Source of the DNA: Bog-756 sp963734395 | GTDB taxonomy: Bacteria; Actinomycetota; Acidimicrobiia; Acidimicrobiales; RAAP-2 | DNA length: 64,000 bases | NCBI GenBank assembly: GCA_963734395.1 | Contig: CAVTGY010000003.1 | Location: 558,001-622,000, forward strand | Direction: 5' to 3' | Part shown: piece after piece, positions 43,272 through 52,364 of the stretch | Layout: every line of letters starts with the position of its first letter | How positions within the stretch are numbered: position 1 is the first letter of the stretch | The notes under the pieces: generated by a model | What the model was told of the DNA's origin: nothing | Databases searched by the model: none | The model's input: the letters and a program-made list of their open reading frames with translations, nothing else | Position numbers and translations under genes: made by a program

Positions 43272-45671
43272 TCACGACTGACCACCCCGTGGGACGTCCC
43301 GGAAGGGGACATCCCGGTCGAGCGTTCGTTCCCTCGGCATGCCGAGGACCCGCTCGCTGATCACGTTGCGGGCCATCTCGGTGGTCCCGCCCCCGATGGT
43401 GGACACCTGGCGCATGAGGAAGTCGGATCCGCAGTCGGCAATAGCGGCATCGTCGTCGGACCACGTCCCGGCGTCCGCCCCGGCAATCTCGAAGGCGATG
43501 GTGTTGGTACGGGCCGACACCACGCCGGAGAACAGCCGGCCGATGGCCGCCGATTGGTCGGACATGACACCCGACCGCATCCCGTCGGTCAGTCGTTGCT
43601 GCAGAGCCTCCGTGGTCAGCTGGAGCATCCGGGCCTCGCCGACCAGGTCCTGCGTCCACTGGTCGTGGAGCCTCCCGCTGCCGCGGGCCACCCGGAGCAC
43701 CGACGCTGCGCCGATGCCGGCGTGGGCGTCACTGGCCGGGATGGTGACGTAGGGGGAGTTATGGAGCATCCGCTCGTGGAACATCCAGCGGATGCCCACC
43801 GTCCAGCCGTCGTCCACCTGGCCGATGCGGTCGCTGTCCGGCACCCGGACGTCTTCCATGAACTCCTGGCAGAACTCCTTGGTCCCGTTGAGCATCTCGA
43901 TCCGGAAGACGTCGATTCCCTTCTGGTGGATCGGGAGCATGAAGACCGAGAGCCCCCGGTGCTTGGGCACGTCCCAATTGGTCCTGGCCAGGCAGAGTCC
44001 CCAGTCCGACCACCAGGCGCCGGTCGTCCACACCTTCGACCCGTTGAGCACCCACTCGTCGCCGTCGCGCACGGCCGTGGTCTGGGCCCCGGCGACATCG
44101 GAGCCACCGCCGGGCTCGGACAGGAACTGCATCCACAATTCGTCGCCCTTGAGGATCGCCGGGAGGTGCCGCCGTTTCTGCTCGTCGCTCCCGAAGTCGA
44201 GGATGACCGCGGCGCACGGTGAGATGGTGGGGGCCTGGATCCGAACCGGAAACTCGTAGCCGATCAGCTCCTCGTTGAACGCCTGTTGGTGTGCCGGGCT
44301 CAGGCCCTGGCCCCCGTAGGCGACCGGAAAGCAGATGCCGGCGTAGCCGGCGTCGAACAGCCGGTGCTGCAGTTCCCGTTCGTGGGCGATCTGGGCCAGC
44401 TCCTCCTCGTCGTTCATGTTGTTCCGGAGCACCCCGGCCGTCGCCCCGGCGTCAAGCGGCGCCAGGTTGCCACGGATCCAGGAGCGAGCCCGGGTGCGGA
44501 AGCCTTCGACGTCCTCGGTGGCGTCGCCGCTCATGCCGCGTGCTCCTCGACTGGACACGATCGATGCGATCCGCTGCCGGTGCTGGCCCGGGGTCCCGTG
44601 CAGGGTCCGGTCGAGGGCGACCCGACGGAGGAACAGGTGGATGTCGTGCTCGAAGGTGAGCCCGATGCCCCCGTGCATCTGCACGCAGTCCTGGAGGAGC
44701 TCCGTGCCGTACTGGCCGAGGAAGGCCTTGGCCGTACTGACCAGCTCGCCGGCCTCGGGCGCTTCGGCGCTCACCGCCTGGGCCGCCGTATCGCTGATGG
44801 CGTGCCCGGCTTCGAGCCAGGTCTTCATGTCGGCGAACCGGTGCTTCAGCTCCTGGTACGAGGCGAGGGGACGTCCGAACGAGTAGCGGTCGAACGACCA
44901 CTCCAGGGTCATGTCCAGCGCGAACTGCATGGCGCCGACCGTCTCGGCATTGGTCATCACCAGTGCGAAGAGGAGCTGGCGTTCGACCTGTGCTTCGGCT
45001 CCCCCGACCTCACCGAGCACCGAGTCGGCGGACACCCGCACGTCGGAGAAGGTGACTTCGGAGAACCGACGGGTCAGGTCGATGGTGTGCATCGGTCGTA
45101 GCGAGATTCCCGCGGTGTCGGTCGGGACGAGGGCCTGGGTGAGCCCGGTTCCCGTCCGGCCGGTCACCAGCAGGTGGCTGGCCCGACCGGCCGACTCGAC
45201 AGGCCGCTTGGTCCCGTTGAGAACCACGTCGGATCCGTCGACCCGCATCTCCAGGGCGATGTCGTCGAGGCCGTTGCCCGGTCGGGGCTCGAGGTGGCCC
45301 CACGAAGCGACCGCCGTCCCGGCCAGCAACCCGGCCAGGAGGTCGGCGTGGCCGGGGGACGAGAGCTCGCTGACAGCCCCGGCCACCACATTGGTGGGCA
45401 CCAGGGGGCCCGGCGCGGCGTGTCCCCCGAACTGGTCGGCCACCAGGGTCAGGTCGGCGAGGCCGTCGCCGCTGATCGAGCCGCCGCCCTGGGCCTCGTC
45501 GACCAGTAGGGAGGTCCACCCGAGCGCGGCACCGCGCTGCCAGTAACCGGCGTCGAAGCCGTCGGGGTCGTCGCGCAGGCGGCGGATCTCAGCCGGGGGC
45601 GCGTGCTCGGTCAGGAACTTCGCCGTGGTGTCACGGAAGAACTCCTGGTCTGAGGTCAGGCTCAGCTGCAC
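43272..45671 (-). CDS. Tandem acyl-CoA dehydrogenases in one frame (fusion, or two genes joined by an indel)
   Basis: 799 aa holding two complete acyl-CoA dehydrogenases. Residues 1-379 (MQLSLTSDQEFFRDTTAKFL to the helix ELLQDCVQMHGGIGLTFEHD) are a smaller FadE. Residues 380-799 are a second FadE, with LSEPGGGSDVAGAQT, GSKVWTTGAWWSDW and IGGGTTEMARNVISERVLG. An ATG at 44534 with GAGGAG 8 nt upstream begins the second domain. The +1 frame just before it ends in PVEEHAA-TGA, overlapping that ATG. So two coupled genes are as likely as a true fusion. Paired FadEs act as heteromeric side-chain dehydrogenases in steroid degradation. Confidence 0.85.
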   Translation of the reverse strand: MQLSLTSDQEFFRDTTAKFLTEHAPPAEIRRLRDDPDGFDAGYWQRGAALGWTSLLVDEAQGGGSISGDGLADLTLVADQFGGHAAPGPLVPTNVVAGAVSELSSPGHADLLAGLLAGTAVASWGHLEPRPGNGLDDIALEMRVDGSDVVLNGTKRPVESAGRASHLLVTGRTGTGLTQALVPTDTAGISLRPMHTIDLTRRFSEVTFSDVRVSADSVLGEVGGAEAQVERQLLFALVMTNAETVGAMQFALDMTLEWSFDRYSFGRPLASYQELKHRFADMKTWLEAGHAISDTAAQAVSAEAPEAGELVSTAKAFLGQYGTELLQDCVQMHGGIGLTFEHDIHLFLRRVALDRTLHGTPGQHRQRIASIVSSRGARGMSGDATEDVEGFRTRARSWIRGNLAPLDAGATAGVLRNNMNDEEELAQIAHERELQHRLFDAGYAGICFPVAYGGQGLSPAHQQAFNEELIGYEFPVRIQAPTISPCAAVILDFGSDEQKRRHLPAILKGDELWMQFLSEPGGGSDVAGAQTTAVRDGDEWVLNGSKVWTTGAWWSDWGLCLARTNWDVPKHRGLSVFMLPIHQKGIDVFRIEMLNGTKEFCQEFMEDVRVPDSDRIGQVDDGWTVGIRWMFHERMLHNSPYVTIPASDAHAGIGAASVLRVARGSGRLHDQWTQDLVGEARMLQLTTEALQQRLTDGMRSGVMSDQSAAIGRLFSGVVSARTNTIAFEIAGADAGTWSDDDAAIADCGSDFLMRQVSTIGGGTTEMARNVISERVLGMPRERTLDRDVPFRDVPRGGQS
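44531..44548 (-). promoter_or_regulatory. Internal ribosome site and start for the second acyl-CoA dehydrogenase
   Basis: On the minus strand GAGGAG (44548-44543) precedes ATGA (44534-44531) by 8 nt. The spacing and overlap match the other coupled genes in this window. This supports independent translation of the downstream dehydrogenase even if the upstream frame is truly continuous. Confidence 0.6.
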
Positions 45672-45734
45672 AGCCTGCTCCGATCAGCTGAGCATCGAGG
45701 ACGGCACCGACCGGCGGTGCCCACGCGGGTCGGG

Positions 45735-45827
45735 TCAGGCACTCGGCCACACCAGCGACTGGATCTCGAGATACTGCTCGAACCCGAGCATGTTCGATTC
45801 AGGATCGATGGTCGTGGTGTCGCTCAT
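45735..45827 (-). CDS. 30-codon small ORF, possible SnoaL-like N-terminal remnant
   Basis: Encodes a 30-aa peptide starting SDTTTIDPESNMLG and ending LEIQSLVWPSA, with GGGAG 4 nt before the ATG. The phrase FEQYLEIQSLV resembles the first helix of NTF2/SnoaL-like proteins. It stops where the family would continue, so it may be the truncated front of such a gene. It lies 63 bp upstream of the acyl-CoA dehydrogenase start, same strand, and could also be a leader peptide. Confidence 0.35.
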   Translation of the reverse strand: MSDTTTIDPESNMLGFEQYLEIQSLVWPSA

Positions 45828-46047
45828 GCCGCTCCCGGTCGGCGCTCGACGGAGGCCGTTCACTGATATTGACGTTGGTGGTCGGAAAGAATACCGTTCC
45901 GGCCATGCTCCGCAATCCGCCTCCTGCCCCCGTCTGCCTGTGCCGATCCCGACAGGTAGGGGAGGTCCGGGAACCGACCAGTGTTGGTGCGCCGGCCAAG
46001 AACATTCTTCTCCGCCCGGGAGGTCGCGCCACGCTGAGCGAGGGCCG

Positions 46048-46818
46048 ATGAACCTCGAGGGCCGGTCGGCCATCGTCACCGGCGGGGCGGGCGGGCTCGG
46101 TTCGGCCACCGTGCGCCGGCTGGAGGGTCTCGGGATGGGCGTGGTGGTGTTCGACCTCGACGCCGAGCGTGCCGCCGGGTTGGCGAAGGAGCTCGGCGCG
46201 CGAGTGGTCGGTGTGGGAGGAACCACCACCGACGACGGCGACGTCGCGGCCGCCATCGACGCCGCCGTGGCACTCGGTCCGATCGCTGTTCTGGTCAACG
46301 TGGCCGGCGGCGGTGTGGGCGGCGGGCGGACGGTCGGTCGCGACGGGACCCCGCACGCTTTGGAGTCGTTCGTCAAGACGCTGGAGATGAACGCGACGGG
46401 TACGTTCAACATGAGTCGATACGTCTGCGCGGCCATGGGCGCCAACGAGCCGGACGAGGACGGTCAGCGCGGCGTGGTGGTCAACACCGCATCCATCGCC
46501 GGTATGGAGGGTCAGAGTGGGCAGGTCGCCTACGGGGCGGCCAAGGCGGCCATCCTGGGCATGACCCTCCCGATGGCCAGGGATCTTGCACCGATGGGGA
46601 TCCGGGTGTGCGCCATCGCCCCGGGCACGATGGGAACGCCGGTCATGCTCGGCGCCCTTCCCCACCTGAAGAAGGACCCGGCCGAGAACATCGTGTTCCC
46701 CAAGCGGATGGGCCATCCCGAGGAATTCGCCCTCATGGTCGAGTCGATCGTCATCAACCCGTACCTCAACGGGGAGAACATCCGCCTCGACGGTGCTCTC
46801 CGGTTCAACATCAATTAG
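46048..46818 (+). CDS. SDR of the HSD17B10/3-hydroxyacyl-CoA dehydrogenase type 2 class
   Basis: 256-aa SDR that would oxidise a 3-hydroxyacyl-CoA. Rossmann TGGAGGLGS, NVAGGG, catalytic NTASIAG and YGAAK. The long insertion after NVAG (VGGGRTVGRDGTPHALESF) and the closing VESIVINPYLNGENIRLDGA are typical of the HSD10 group. The ATG at 46048 is used; the frame is open from 45625 but that part is non-coding. The thiolase starts on the very next base, so the last two beta-oxidation steps are paired. Confidence 0.9.
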   Translation: MNLEGRSAIVTGGAGGLGSATVRRLEGLGMGVVVFDLDAERAAGLAKELGARVVGVGGTTTDDGDVAAAIDAAVALGPIAVLVNVAGGGVGGGRTVGRDGTPHALESFVKTLEMNATGTFNMSRYVCAAMGANEPDEDGQRGVVVNTASIAGMEGQSGQVAYGAAKAAILGMTLPMARDLAPMGIRVCAIAPGTMGTPVMLGALPHLKKDPAENIVFPKRMGHPEEFALMVESIVINPYLNGENIRLDGALRFNIN

Positions 46819-48018
46819 ATGCCCAATCAGCGACAGCCTGACGCGGTGATCGTCTCGACGGCGAGGACCGCCATCGGCACCTCGTTCAAAGGTTCGCTGC
46901 TGGACGTCGACGCCTACCAGCTGGGTACGTTGGCGGTGGCCGAGGCGGTCCGCCGATCCGGCATCGACCCGCAGCTGGTGGACGACGTCATCCTCGGGGA
47001 GATCCTCTACGGGGGCGGTGACATCGCCCGGTATGCGGCCATCGAGGCCGGCATGGCCCAGGCGCCCGGTGTGGCCCACAACCGGCACTGCGCGTCCGGG
47101 TTGAGCGCCGTCCAGAGCGGCGCGGCATCGATCCGATCGGGCATGGACAAGGTGATCGTGGCCGGCGGAGCCCAGTCGAGCTCGACCTTCCCGCGCACCA
47201 GCCGGCGGGTGCTGGGCGCCGACGAGTGGGACGAGTGGAACCCTCCGAGTCACCGGGACAAACCCGACGCCCCCAACCGTGACATGTCCATCACTGTGGG
47301 TTGGAACGCCGCGGTCAAGGCCGGGGTGACCCGCGAGGAGATGGATGCGTGGGCGTTCCGTTCCCACCAGCGGGCCATCGCCGCGATCGACGCCGGAAGC
47401 TTCGCCGACGAGATCTTCCCGATCGAAGTGGTGAACCGGTCGGGCGAGAAGCGCATGTTCGCCGTCGATGAGCACCCCCGCCGAGACTCCAGCATGGAGA
47501 AGCTGGCATCGCTCAAGCCCCTGCATCCCGAGATCGAGGGCTTCAGCATCACCGTGGGCAACGCCGGTGGGGTCAACGACGGCGCCGCGGCCATGGTCAT
47601 CGTGGCCGGCGAGCTGAGTGAGCGCCTCGGCCTCGAGCCGCTCGCATCGGTGCGGGCCTGGGCCTCGGTCGGCGTGCCGCCGTCGGACACCGGCCTGGCT
47701 CCGACCGTGGCCATCCCCAAGGCACTGGCCCGCGCCGGCATCGACCTCGCCGACGTCGACCTGTGGGAGATCAACGAGGCGTTCGCCTCGATGTGCGTCG
47801 CCACCACCCGCATCCTCGGCATCGACGACTCGCTGGTCAATGTGCTCGGGAGCGGCTGCAGTCTCGGTCACCCGATCGCCATGACCGGCGCCCGCATGGT
47901 GATCTCGCTCATCCACGAGCTCCGTCGGCGGGGCGGAGGCACCGGAGTCGCCGCCATGTGTGCCGGGGGCGGCATGTCCACCGCACTGGTGCTCGACGTG
48001 TTCGATCCCGCACGGTGA
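46819..48018 (+). CDS. Acetyl-CoA C-acyltransferase (thiolase, FadA-type)
   Basis: 399-aa thiolase that cleaves a 3-ketoacyl-CoA. All catalytic motifs are present: nucleophile C91 in NRHCASGLSA, NEAFAS, the GHP box GCSLGHPIAMTG, and the second cysteine AAMCAGGGMSTAL. Contrast the incomplete site of the thiolase-like protein at 35.3 kb. It is joined to the HSD10-like SDR (TAGATG) and followed by a bidirectional terminator. Confidence 0.95.
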   Translation: MPNQRQPDAVIVSTARTAIGTSFKGSLLDVDAYQLGTLAVAEAVRRSGIDPQLVDDVILGEILYGGGDIARYAAIEAGMAQAPGVAHNRHCASGLSAVQSGAASIRSGMDKVIVAGGAQSSSTFPRTSRRVLGADEWDEWNPPSHRDKPDAPNRDMSITVGWNAAVKAGVTREEMDAWAFRSHQRAIAAIDAGSFADEIFPIEVVNRSGEKRMFAVDEHPRRDSSMEKLASLKPLHPEIEGFSITVGNAGGVNDGAAAMVIVAGELSERLGLEPLASVRAWASVGVPPSDTGLAPTVAIPKALARAGIDLADVDLWEINEAFASMCVATTRILGIDDSLVNVLGSGCSLGHPIAMTGARMVISLIHELRRRGGGTGVAAMCAGGGMSTALVLDVFDPAR

Positions 48019-48042
48019 GTCGGGACCCGGCAGGGCTGACCT

Positions 48043-48066
48043 GACCTGACCGGTGCCGGTCAGGTC
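48043..48066. terminator. Bidirectional terminator between thiolase and SDR genes
   Basis: GACCTGACCGG and CCGGTCAGGTC are perfect 11-nt arms with TG between. It lies between convergent genes and overlaps the stop codon of the minus-strand SDR. Confidence 0.75.
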
Positions 48067-48881
48067 GTCTGCCCCACCGCCGCGCAGACGCCCCCGTCGA
48101 CCAGGACGTCGGTCCCGGTCACGAAGCTCGCCTGGTCGGAGAGGAGGAAGTCGACGACGACGGCGATCTCGTCGGCGTGACCGGAGCGACCGAGTGGTGC
48201 CATCGAACTGAGCTGGCGCATGCCCGGCTGACCCTCGAACTCCTGGCGGCCCATCGGGGTGTCGATGGTGCCGGGCGACACCGAACAGATGCGGGCACCC
48301 ACCGAGCCGAAGGCGGATGCCTCGCGCTCGACCAGGTGCCGAACCCCCCGCTTGGCCCACGCGTAGGCCATGCCGGGATCCTCGCTGCCGGGACCCATGG
48401 CGGTGGCGTAGTCCTCGAGGAGAGTGGGCGCCAGCGGTTGGTCGATGATCCGGTCGATGACCGGATCGGCGTGGGACGCGATGAGCTGGGCCGCCATGGA
48501 GGCCACGCACACCACCGCCGACCCCTGGCCGACCAGCGGGCGGATGGCGTCCACGATGAGGGCGGTGCCCACCAGGTCGACGGAGAGCATCCGGTCCCAG
48601 GTCCCCATGGTGGGGGAGATGCCGGCGGCATGGGCGACCATGGTCAGCGTGCCGTGGTGGCCGGCGATCCCGGCGAGATGGGCGACGGCGGTGGCGTCGC
48701 TGATGTCGGCTCCCACACCCTCGCACCGGGTGCCCGGGGTGGCCAGCTGGCCGGCAACCTCTGCGGCGGCGCCGCCGTCCAGGTCGGCCAGCACCAGCAG
48801 GTCCACCCGCTCCACCATCCGGGCGGCACAGGCGGCACCGATGCCACGCCCGGCCCCGGTGACGATGCCGACCCTGGTCAC
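48060..48881 (-). CDS. Short-chain dehydrogenase/reductase
   Basis: 273-aa SDR with TGAGRGIGAA, AHAAGISPTMG, the serine region CVASMAAQ and the catalytic pair YAWAK. A long insertion between Ser and Tyr (about 30 residues, HADPVIDRIIDQPLAPTLLE) resembles hydroxysteroid-dehydrogenase-like SDRs. GTG start. It lies 16 bp downstream of another SDR in the same orientation. Probable substrate: a cyclic alcohol or ketone intermediate. Confidence 0.9.
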   Translation of the reverse strand: MTRVGIVTGAGRGIGAACAARMVERVDLLVLADLDGGAAAEVAGQLATPGTRCEGVGADISDATAVAHLAGIAGHHGTLTMVAHAAGISPTMGTWDRMLSVDLVGTALIVDAIRPLVGQGSAVVCVASMAAQLIASHADPVIDRIIDQPLAPTLLEDYATAMGPGSEDPGMAYAWAKRGVRHLVEREASAFGSVGARICSVSPGTIDTPMGRQEFEGQPGMRQLSSMAPLGRSGHADEIAVVVDFLLSDQASFVTGTDVLVDGGVCAAVGQTT

Positions 48882-48897
48882 CGGGGAATCCGGCCCT

Positions 48898-49645
48898 TCA
48901 CGCCGGGCGGCGGGGCACGACGGCGATCGAGGGCATGCTCACTGACGCCCCGGATCGCAGAAGGGTGTCGATCACTCGGACCAGCTCGTCGACTTCGAGC
49001 AGCGCCCCGGCGATGTATTCGCGGGCCAGCCAGATCGTGCCCATCTCGGTCATCAGCTCCATGTCCCAATCGGCATTGAACCCGGTCATGGCGTCACCCT
49101 CGCCGCCGGCGCAGTCGCCGACGATGACCCGGGTGAACCCGACCTGGGGGTGCTCGGCCTGCCACGCCTCGACCAGCTTGTCCAGCGCCGCCTTGCTCAC
49201 CGCGTAGGCCCCCAGCCCCGGCCACGGTGGTGTCTGCGACGCGCTGATCGACGACAGGTAGGCGGCGACACCTTGCGGACGCGGTCAGGTGGGGTATGGC
49301 GGCCGAGGTGATCAGCGAGGCTCCGATGACATTGGTGTCGAAGACCCGGCGCCAGGTGTGGGCGTCGGTGTCGGCCAGCCGGACCAGCGGCCCGATGCCG
49401 GTGGCGTAGACCAGCGCGTCGATGCCGCCCAGTTCCCGGGCCGCTTCCCCGACCGCCGATCGACACGACTCCTCGTCGGTCACGTCGCACGGGATGGCCA
49501 CCGAGTTCTGTCCGGCCTGACCGGCGGCGTCCTCCAGCCGGTCCTTGCGTCGCGCCATCAGCGCCACCCGCGCCCCGCGCTCCCCCAGACCCACCGCGAT
49601 GCAGCGACCCAGGCCGCTCGATGCTCCGACCACGACCACCCTCAT
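48898..49645 (-). pseudogene. Short-chain dehydrogenase/reductase, frameshifted as assembled
   Basis: The N-terminal half (RVVVVGASSGLGR, DALVYATGIGP, NVIGASLITSAAI) and the C-terminal half (YAVSKAALDKLVEAW ... SIAVVPRRPA) are in different frames. One extra A near 49275 (GCAAGGTGTC) joins them as TASAGVAAYLSSISASQ, restoring a protein of about 248 aa. The ATG at 49645 is taken as the start. Upstream of the other minus-strand SDR and downstream of the P450, probably one operon. Confidence 0.82.
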
Positions 49646-49726
49646 GACGTCAACCCCGTTTCCTCGTCGACACTCGTGGATCGACCCCTCGCGACCCGCA
49701 CCCAAGTCCGCCGGGTCCGGTCCGGC

Positions 49727-50927
49727 TCAGGTGAACACCACCGGGAGGCGCTCCCAGCCCCGCACCACGGCGGTATGGACCTGCTCGGCGTTCTCCCAAT
49801 CGACCTCCCACGAGGGGAAGCGTTGCAGCACCTCGTCCAGTGCCACCCGACCCTCGAGCCGGGCCAGCGCGGCGCCGAGGCAGAAATGGAGGCCGTAGCC
49901 GAACGCCAGATGGTGGTCGATGGTGCGGTTGACGTCGAACCGGTCGCCGTTCGGGAACTTGCGGTCGTCCCGGTTGCCCGATCCGTTGAGGAGGAGGACG
50001 ACACTACCCTCGGGGACCTTCTGTCCATGATGATCGACGTCCCGGGTCACGTAGCGGCCCTGGACCGGGGACGGCGCCTCGAATCGGAGGAGCTCCTCGA
50101 TGGCGTTGGGGACCAGGCTGCGGTCATCGACCAGCTTGCGACGCTCGTCGGGATGTTCGGCCAGTACCTTGCCGGTCCATCCGATGAGCCTGGTCGTGGT
50201 TTCGTTACCCGCGGCGGCCAACAGGTTCACCACATTGAGGACTTCGACCCGGGTCAGACGGCGGGTCGTCCCCGTCTCGTCCTCGAACTCGGCGTGGAGC
50301 AGTTCGGTCATCAGATCGTCCGACGGGTGCTCCGCCCGCCAGTCGATGTACTCCTCGAAGTTGCTGGCCTGTGCTTCCGCGGCGTAGTTGGAGGCGTCGG
50401 GCATGGTTCCCTCGTCGAGGCGGAGGCTGTCGTCTACTTGTACCCGCAGTGCCTCCTGGTCCTGCTCGGGGATCCCGAGCAGCATCCCGATGGTCCGCAT
50501 GGGCATCTGGGCGCCCAGGTCGGCGATGAAGTCGAACCCGTCGGCACCCATCATCGGGTCGAGGCTCCGTGCGCAGAACTCCCGGACCTTCGGGCTCGAT
50601 CAGGTTCATCTTGCGAGGGGTGAACACCCGTGAGACCAGGCCCCGGTGGATGTTGTGCCCCGGGGGGTCCTCGAAGATGATCGAACCGGAAGGGATCGGG
50701 TAGTCGCCCCTGATCAGCTCGATCAACGTTCCCTTGGCCGAGCTGTAGGTGTTCCAATCGACGAGGCCGCGTTCGACGTCGTCGAACCGGCTCAGCGCGT
50801 AGAAGTCGTAGCGCTCGTTGTAGTACAGAGGGCGCTCCTCCCGGAGGCGCCGCCAGATCGGGTAGGGATCGGTGTCGATCCCGAAGTCGTACGGGTCGTA
50901 GTACAGCCCGGAGTCGGTCGTGGTCAC
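49727..50927 (-). pseudogene. Cytochrome P450, frameshifted as assembled
   Basis: Heme monooxygenase. The N-terminal part (LYYDPYDFGIDTDPYPIWRR ... SRVFTPRKMNLIEP) is separated by one extra G near 50594 from the rest. The other frame has the I-helix AAGNETTTR, ExxR in EELLR, and the heme ligand loop FGYGLHFCLGAALARLEG. Restored length is about 400 aa, normal for soluble bacterial P450s. The GTG at 50927 follows AAAGGGGGA; an earlier GTG at 50957 is possible. A likely redox partner type, a 3Fe-4S ferredoxin, is encoded at 13.0 kb. Confidence 0.9.
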
Positions 50928-51167
50928 CGCCGATCCCCCTTTGTCGTCGTCTGCCACCTGTCCCCCTCAGATCCGACCACCCGCTGGCGGTAAGTGTGAT
51001 CCACATTGCTCTCGACCAAGAAGAAGGTTCTCACACGCGTGAGGGGGCCGCCAGTCCCGGTCAGGTCGGTTCCCGGCGGTAGCGGGAACCGCTTGGCCGT
51101 CCTCTTTGAGAAACGGTACTCTCTGTTTGGACCAAGGATATTCTCACATTGGCCAGGGGAGGAAGTG

Positions 51168-52364
51168 ATGACCACGAGAGTGCTCGACGTCCCGGTTTTC
51201 GATGCGGACAACCACCTGTACGAGACCCGTGACTCACTGACCAAGTTCCTCCCCGACAAGGCCAAGCGGGTGATCGACTATGTCGACGTCCGGGGCCGCA
51301 CCAAGATCGTGGTGCGTGGCCAGATCAGCGAATACATCCCCAACCCCACCTTCGAGGTGGTGGCCCGTCCCGGGGCCCAGGAGGAGTACTTCCGGTTGGG
51401 CAATCCCGAGGGCAAGAGCCGCCGGGAGATCTTCGGGGAGCCGATGCGGGCCATCCCGGCGTTCCGGGAGCCCGCGGCACGTCTCGAGCTGATGGACGAG
51501 CAGGGCCTCGACCGCACGCTCATGTTCCCCACCCTGGCCAGCCTGGTGGAGGAGCGACTGCGGGACGACCCCGAGCTCATCCACGTGGTGGTCCACTCGC
51601 TCAACGAGTGGATCCACGAGACGTGGAAGTTCGACTACGAGGGCCGCATCTTCACGACGCCGGTGATCAGCCTGCCCTTCGTCGACAAGGCCATCGAGGA
51701 GCTCGAGTGGGTGGTCGAGCGCGGCGCCAAGGTGGTGCTGATCCGCCCCGCTCCGGTGCCGGGCCTCCGCGGCTCGCGCTCGTTCGGCCTCCCCGAGTTC
51801 GACCCCTTCTGGGAAAAGGTGGTCGAGCACGACGTCCTGGTGGCGATGCATTCGTCGGACAGCGGCTACGAGCGCTACACCAACGACTGGCTGGGGAGCG
51901 ACAGCGAGATGCTGCCGTTCGAGCCGCAGGCCTTCCGCATGCTCTCGGCGTGGCGGCCGGTCGAGGACGCGGTGTCCGCCCTGGTGTGCCACGGCGCACT
52001 GTCCCGCTTCCCGACCTTGAAGGTGGCAGTGGTGGAGAACGGCAGCAGCTGGGTCGAGCCGCTGATGAAGAACTTGGCCGATGTCTACAAGAAGATGCCG
52101 CAGGACTTCGCCGAGGACCCGATCGAGGTCATCAAGCGCAACATCTACATCAGCCCGTTCTGGGAGGAGGACCTCGGCGCGTTGGCCGAGCTGATCGGCG
52201 TCGACCACGTCCTGTTCGGGTCGGACTACCCGCACCCCGAAGGCCTGGCCGACCCGGTGAGCTACGTCAAGGAGCTGGACGGCCTGCCCGACGAGACGGT
52301 GCGCAAGATCATGGGCGGCAACCTGGCCCGCCTGATGAACGTCGACGACACCGTCGTCCAGTGA
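51168..52364 (+). CDS. Amidohydrolase-family (Amidohydro_2) protein
   Basis: 398-aa TIM-barrel metal hydrolase/decarboxylase. The metal-site region opens FDADNHLYE, then MFPTLASLVEERL, VAMHSSDSGYE, CHGALSRFP and the final aspartate in FGSDYPHPEG. Relatives include ACMS decarboxylase-like enzymes common in actinobacterial catabolic clusters. The ATG at 51168 follows GGGGAGGAAG. The TGA overlaps the GTG of the acyl-CoA ligase by four bases. The reaction is unknown. Confidence 0.88.
   Translation: MTTRVLDVPVFDADNHLYETRDSLTKFLPDKAKRVIDYVDVRGRTKIVVRGQISEYIPNPTFEVVARPGAQEEYFRLGNPEGKSRREIFGEPMRAIPAFREPAARLELMDEQGLDRTLMFPTLASLVEERLRDDPELIHVVVHSLNEWIHETWKFDYEGRIFTTPVISLPFVDKAIEELEWVVERGAKVVLIRPAPVPGLRGSRSFGLPEFDPFWEKVVEHDVLVAMHSSDSGYERYTNDWLGSDSEMLPFEPQAFRMLSAWRPVEDAVSALVCHGALSRFPTLKVAVVENGSSWVEPLMKNLADVYKKMPQDFAEDPIEVIKRNIYISPFWEEDLGALAELIGVDHVLFGSDYPHPEGLADPVSYVKELDGLPDETVRKIMGGNLARLMNVDDTVVQ

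Noticed and set aside
45799..48726. 975-codon minus-strand open frame
   Set aside because: Antisense to the HSD10-like SDR and thiolase, which have complete motifs; composition is that of a shadow frame.
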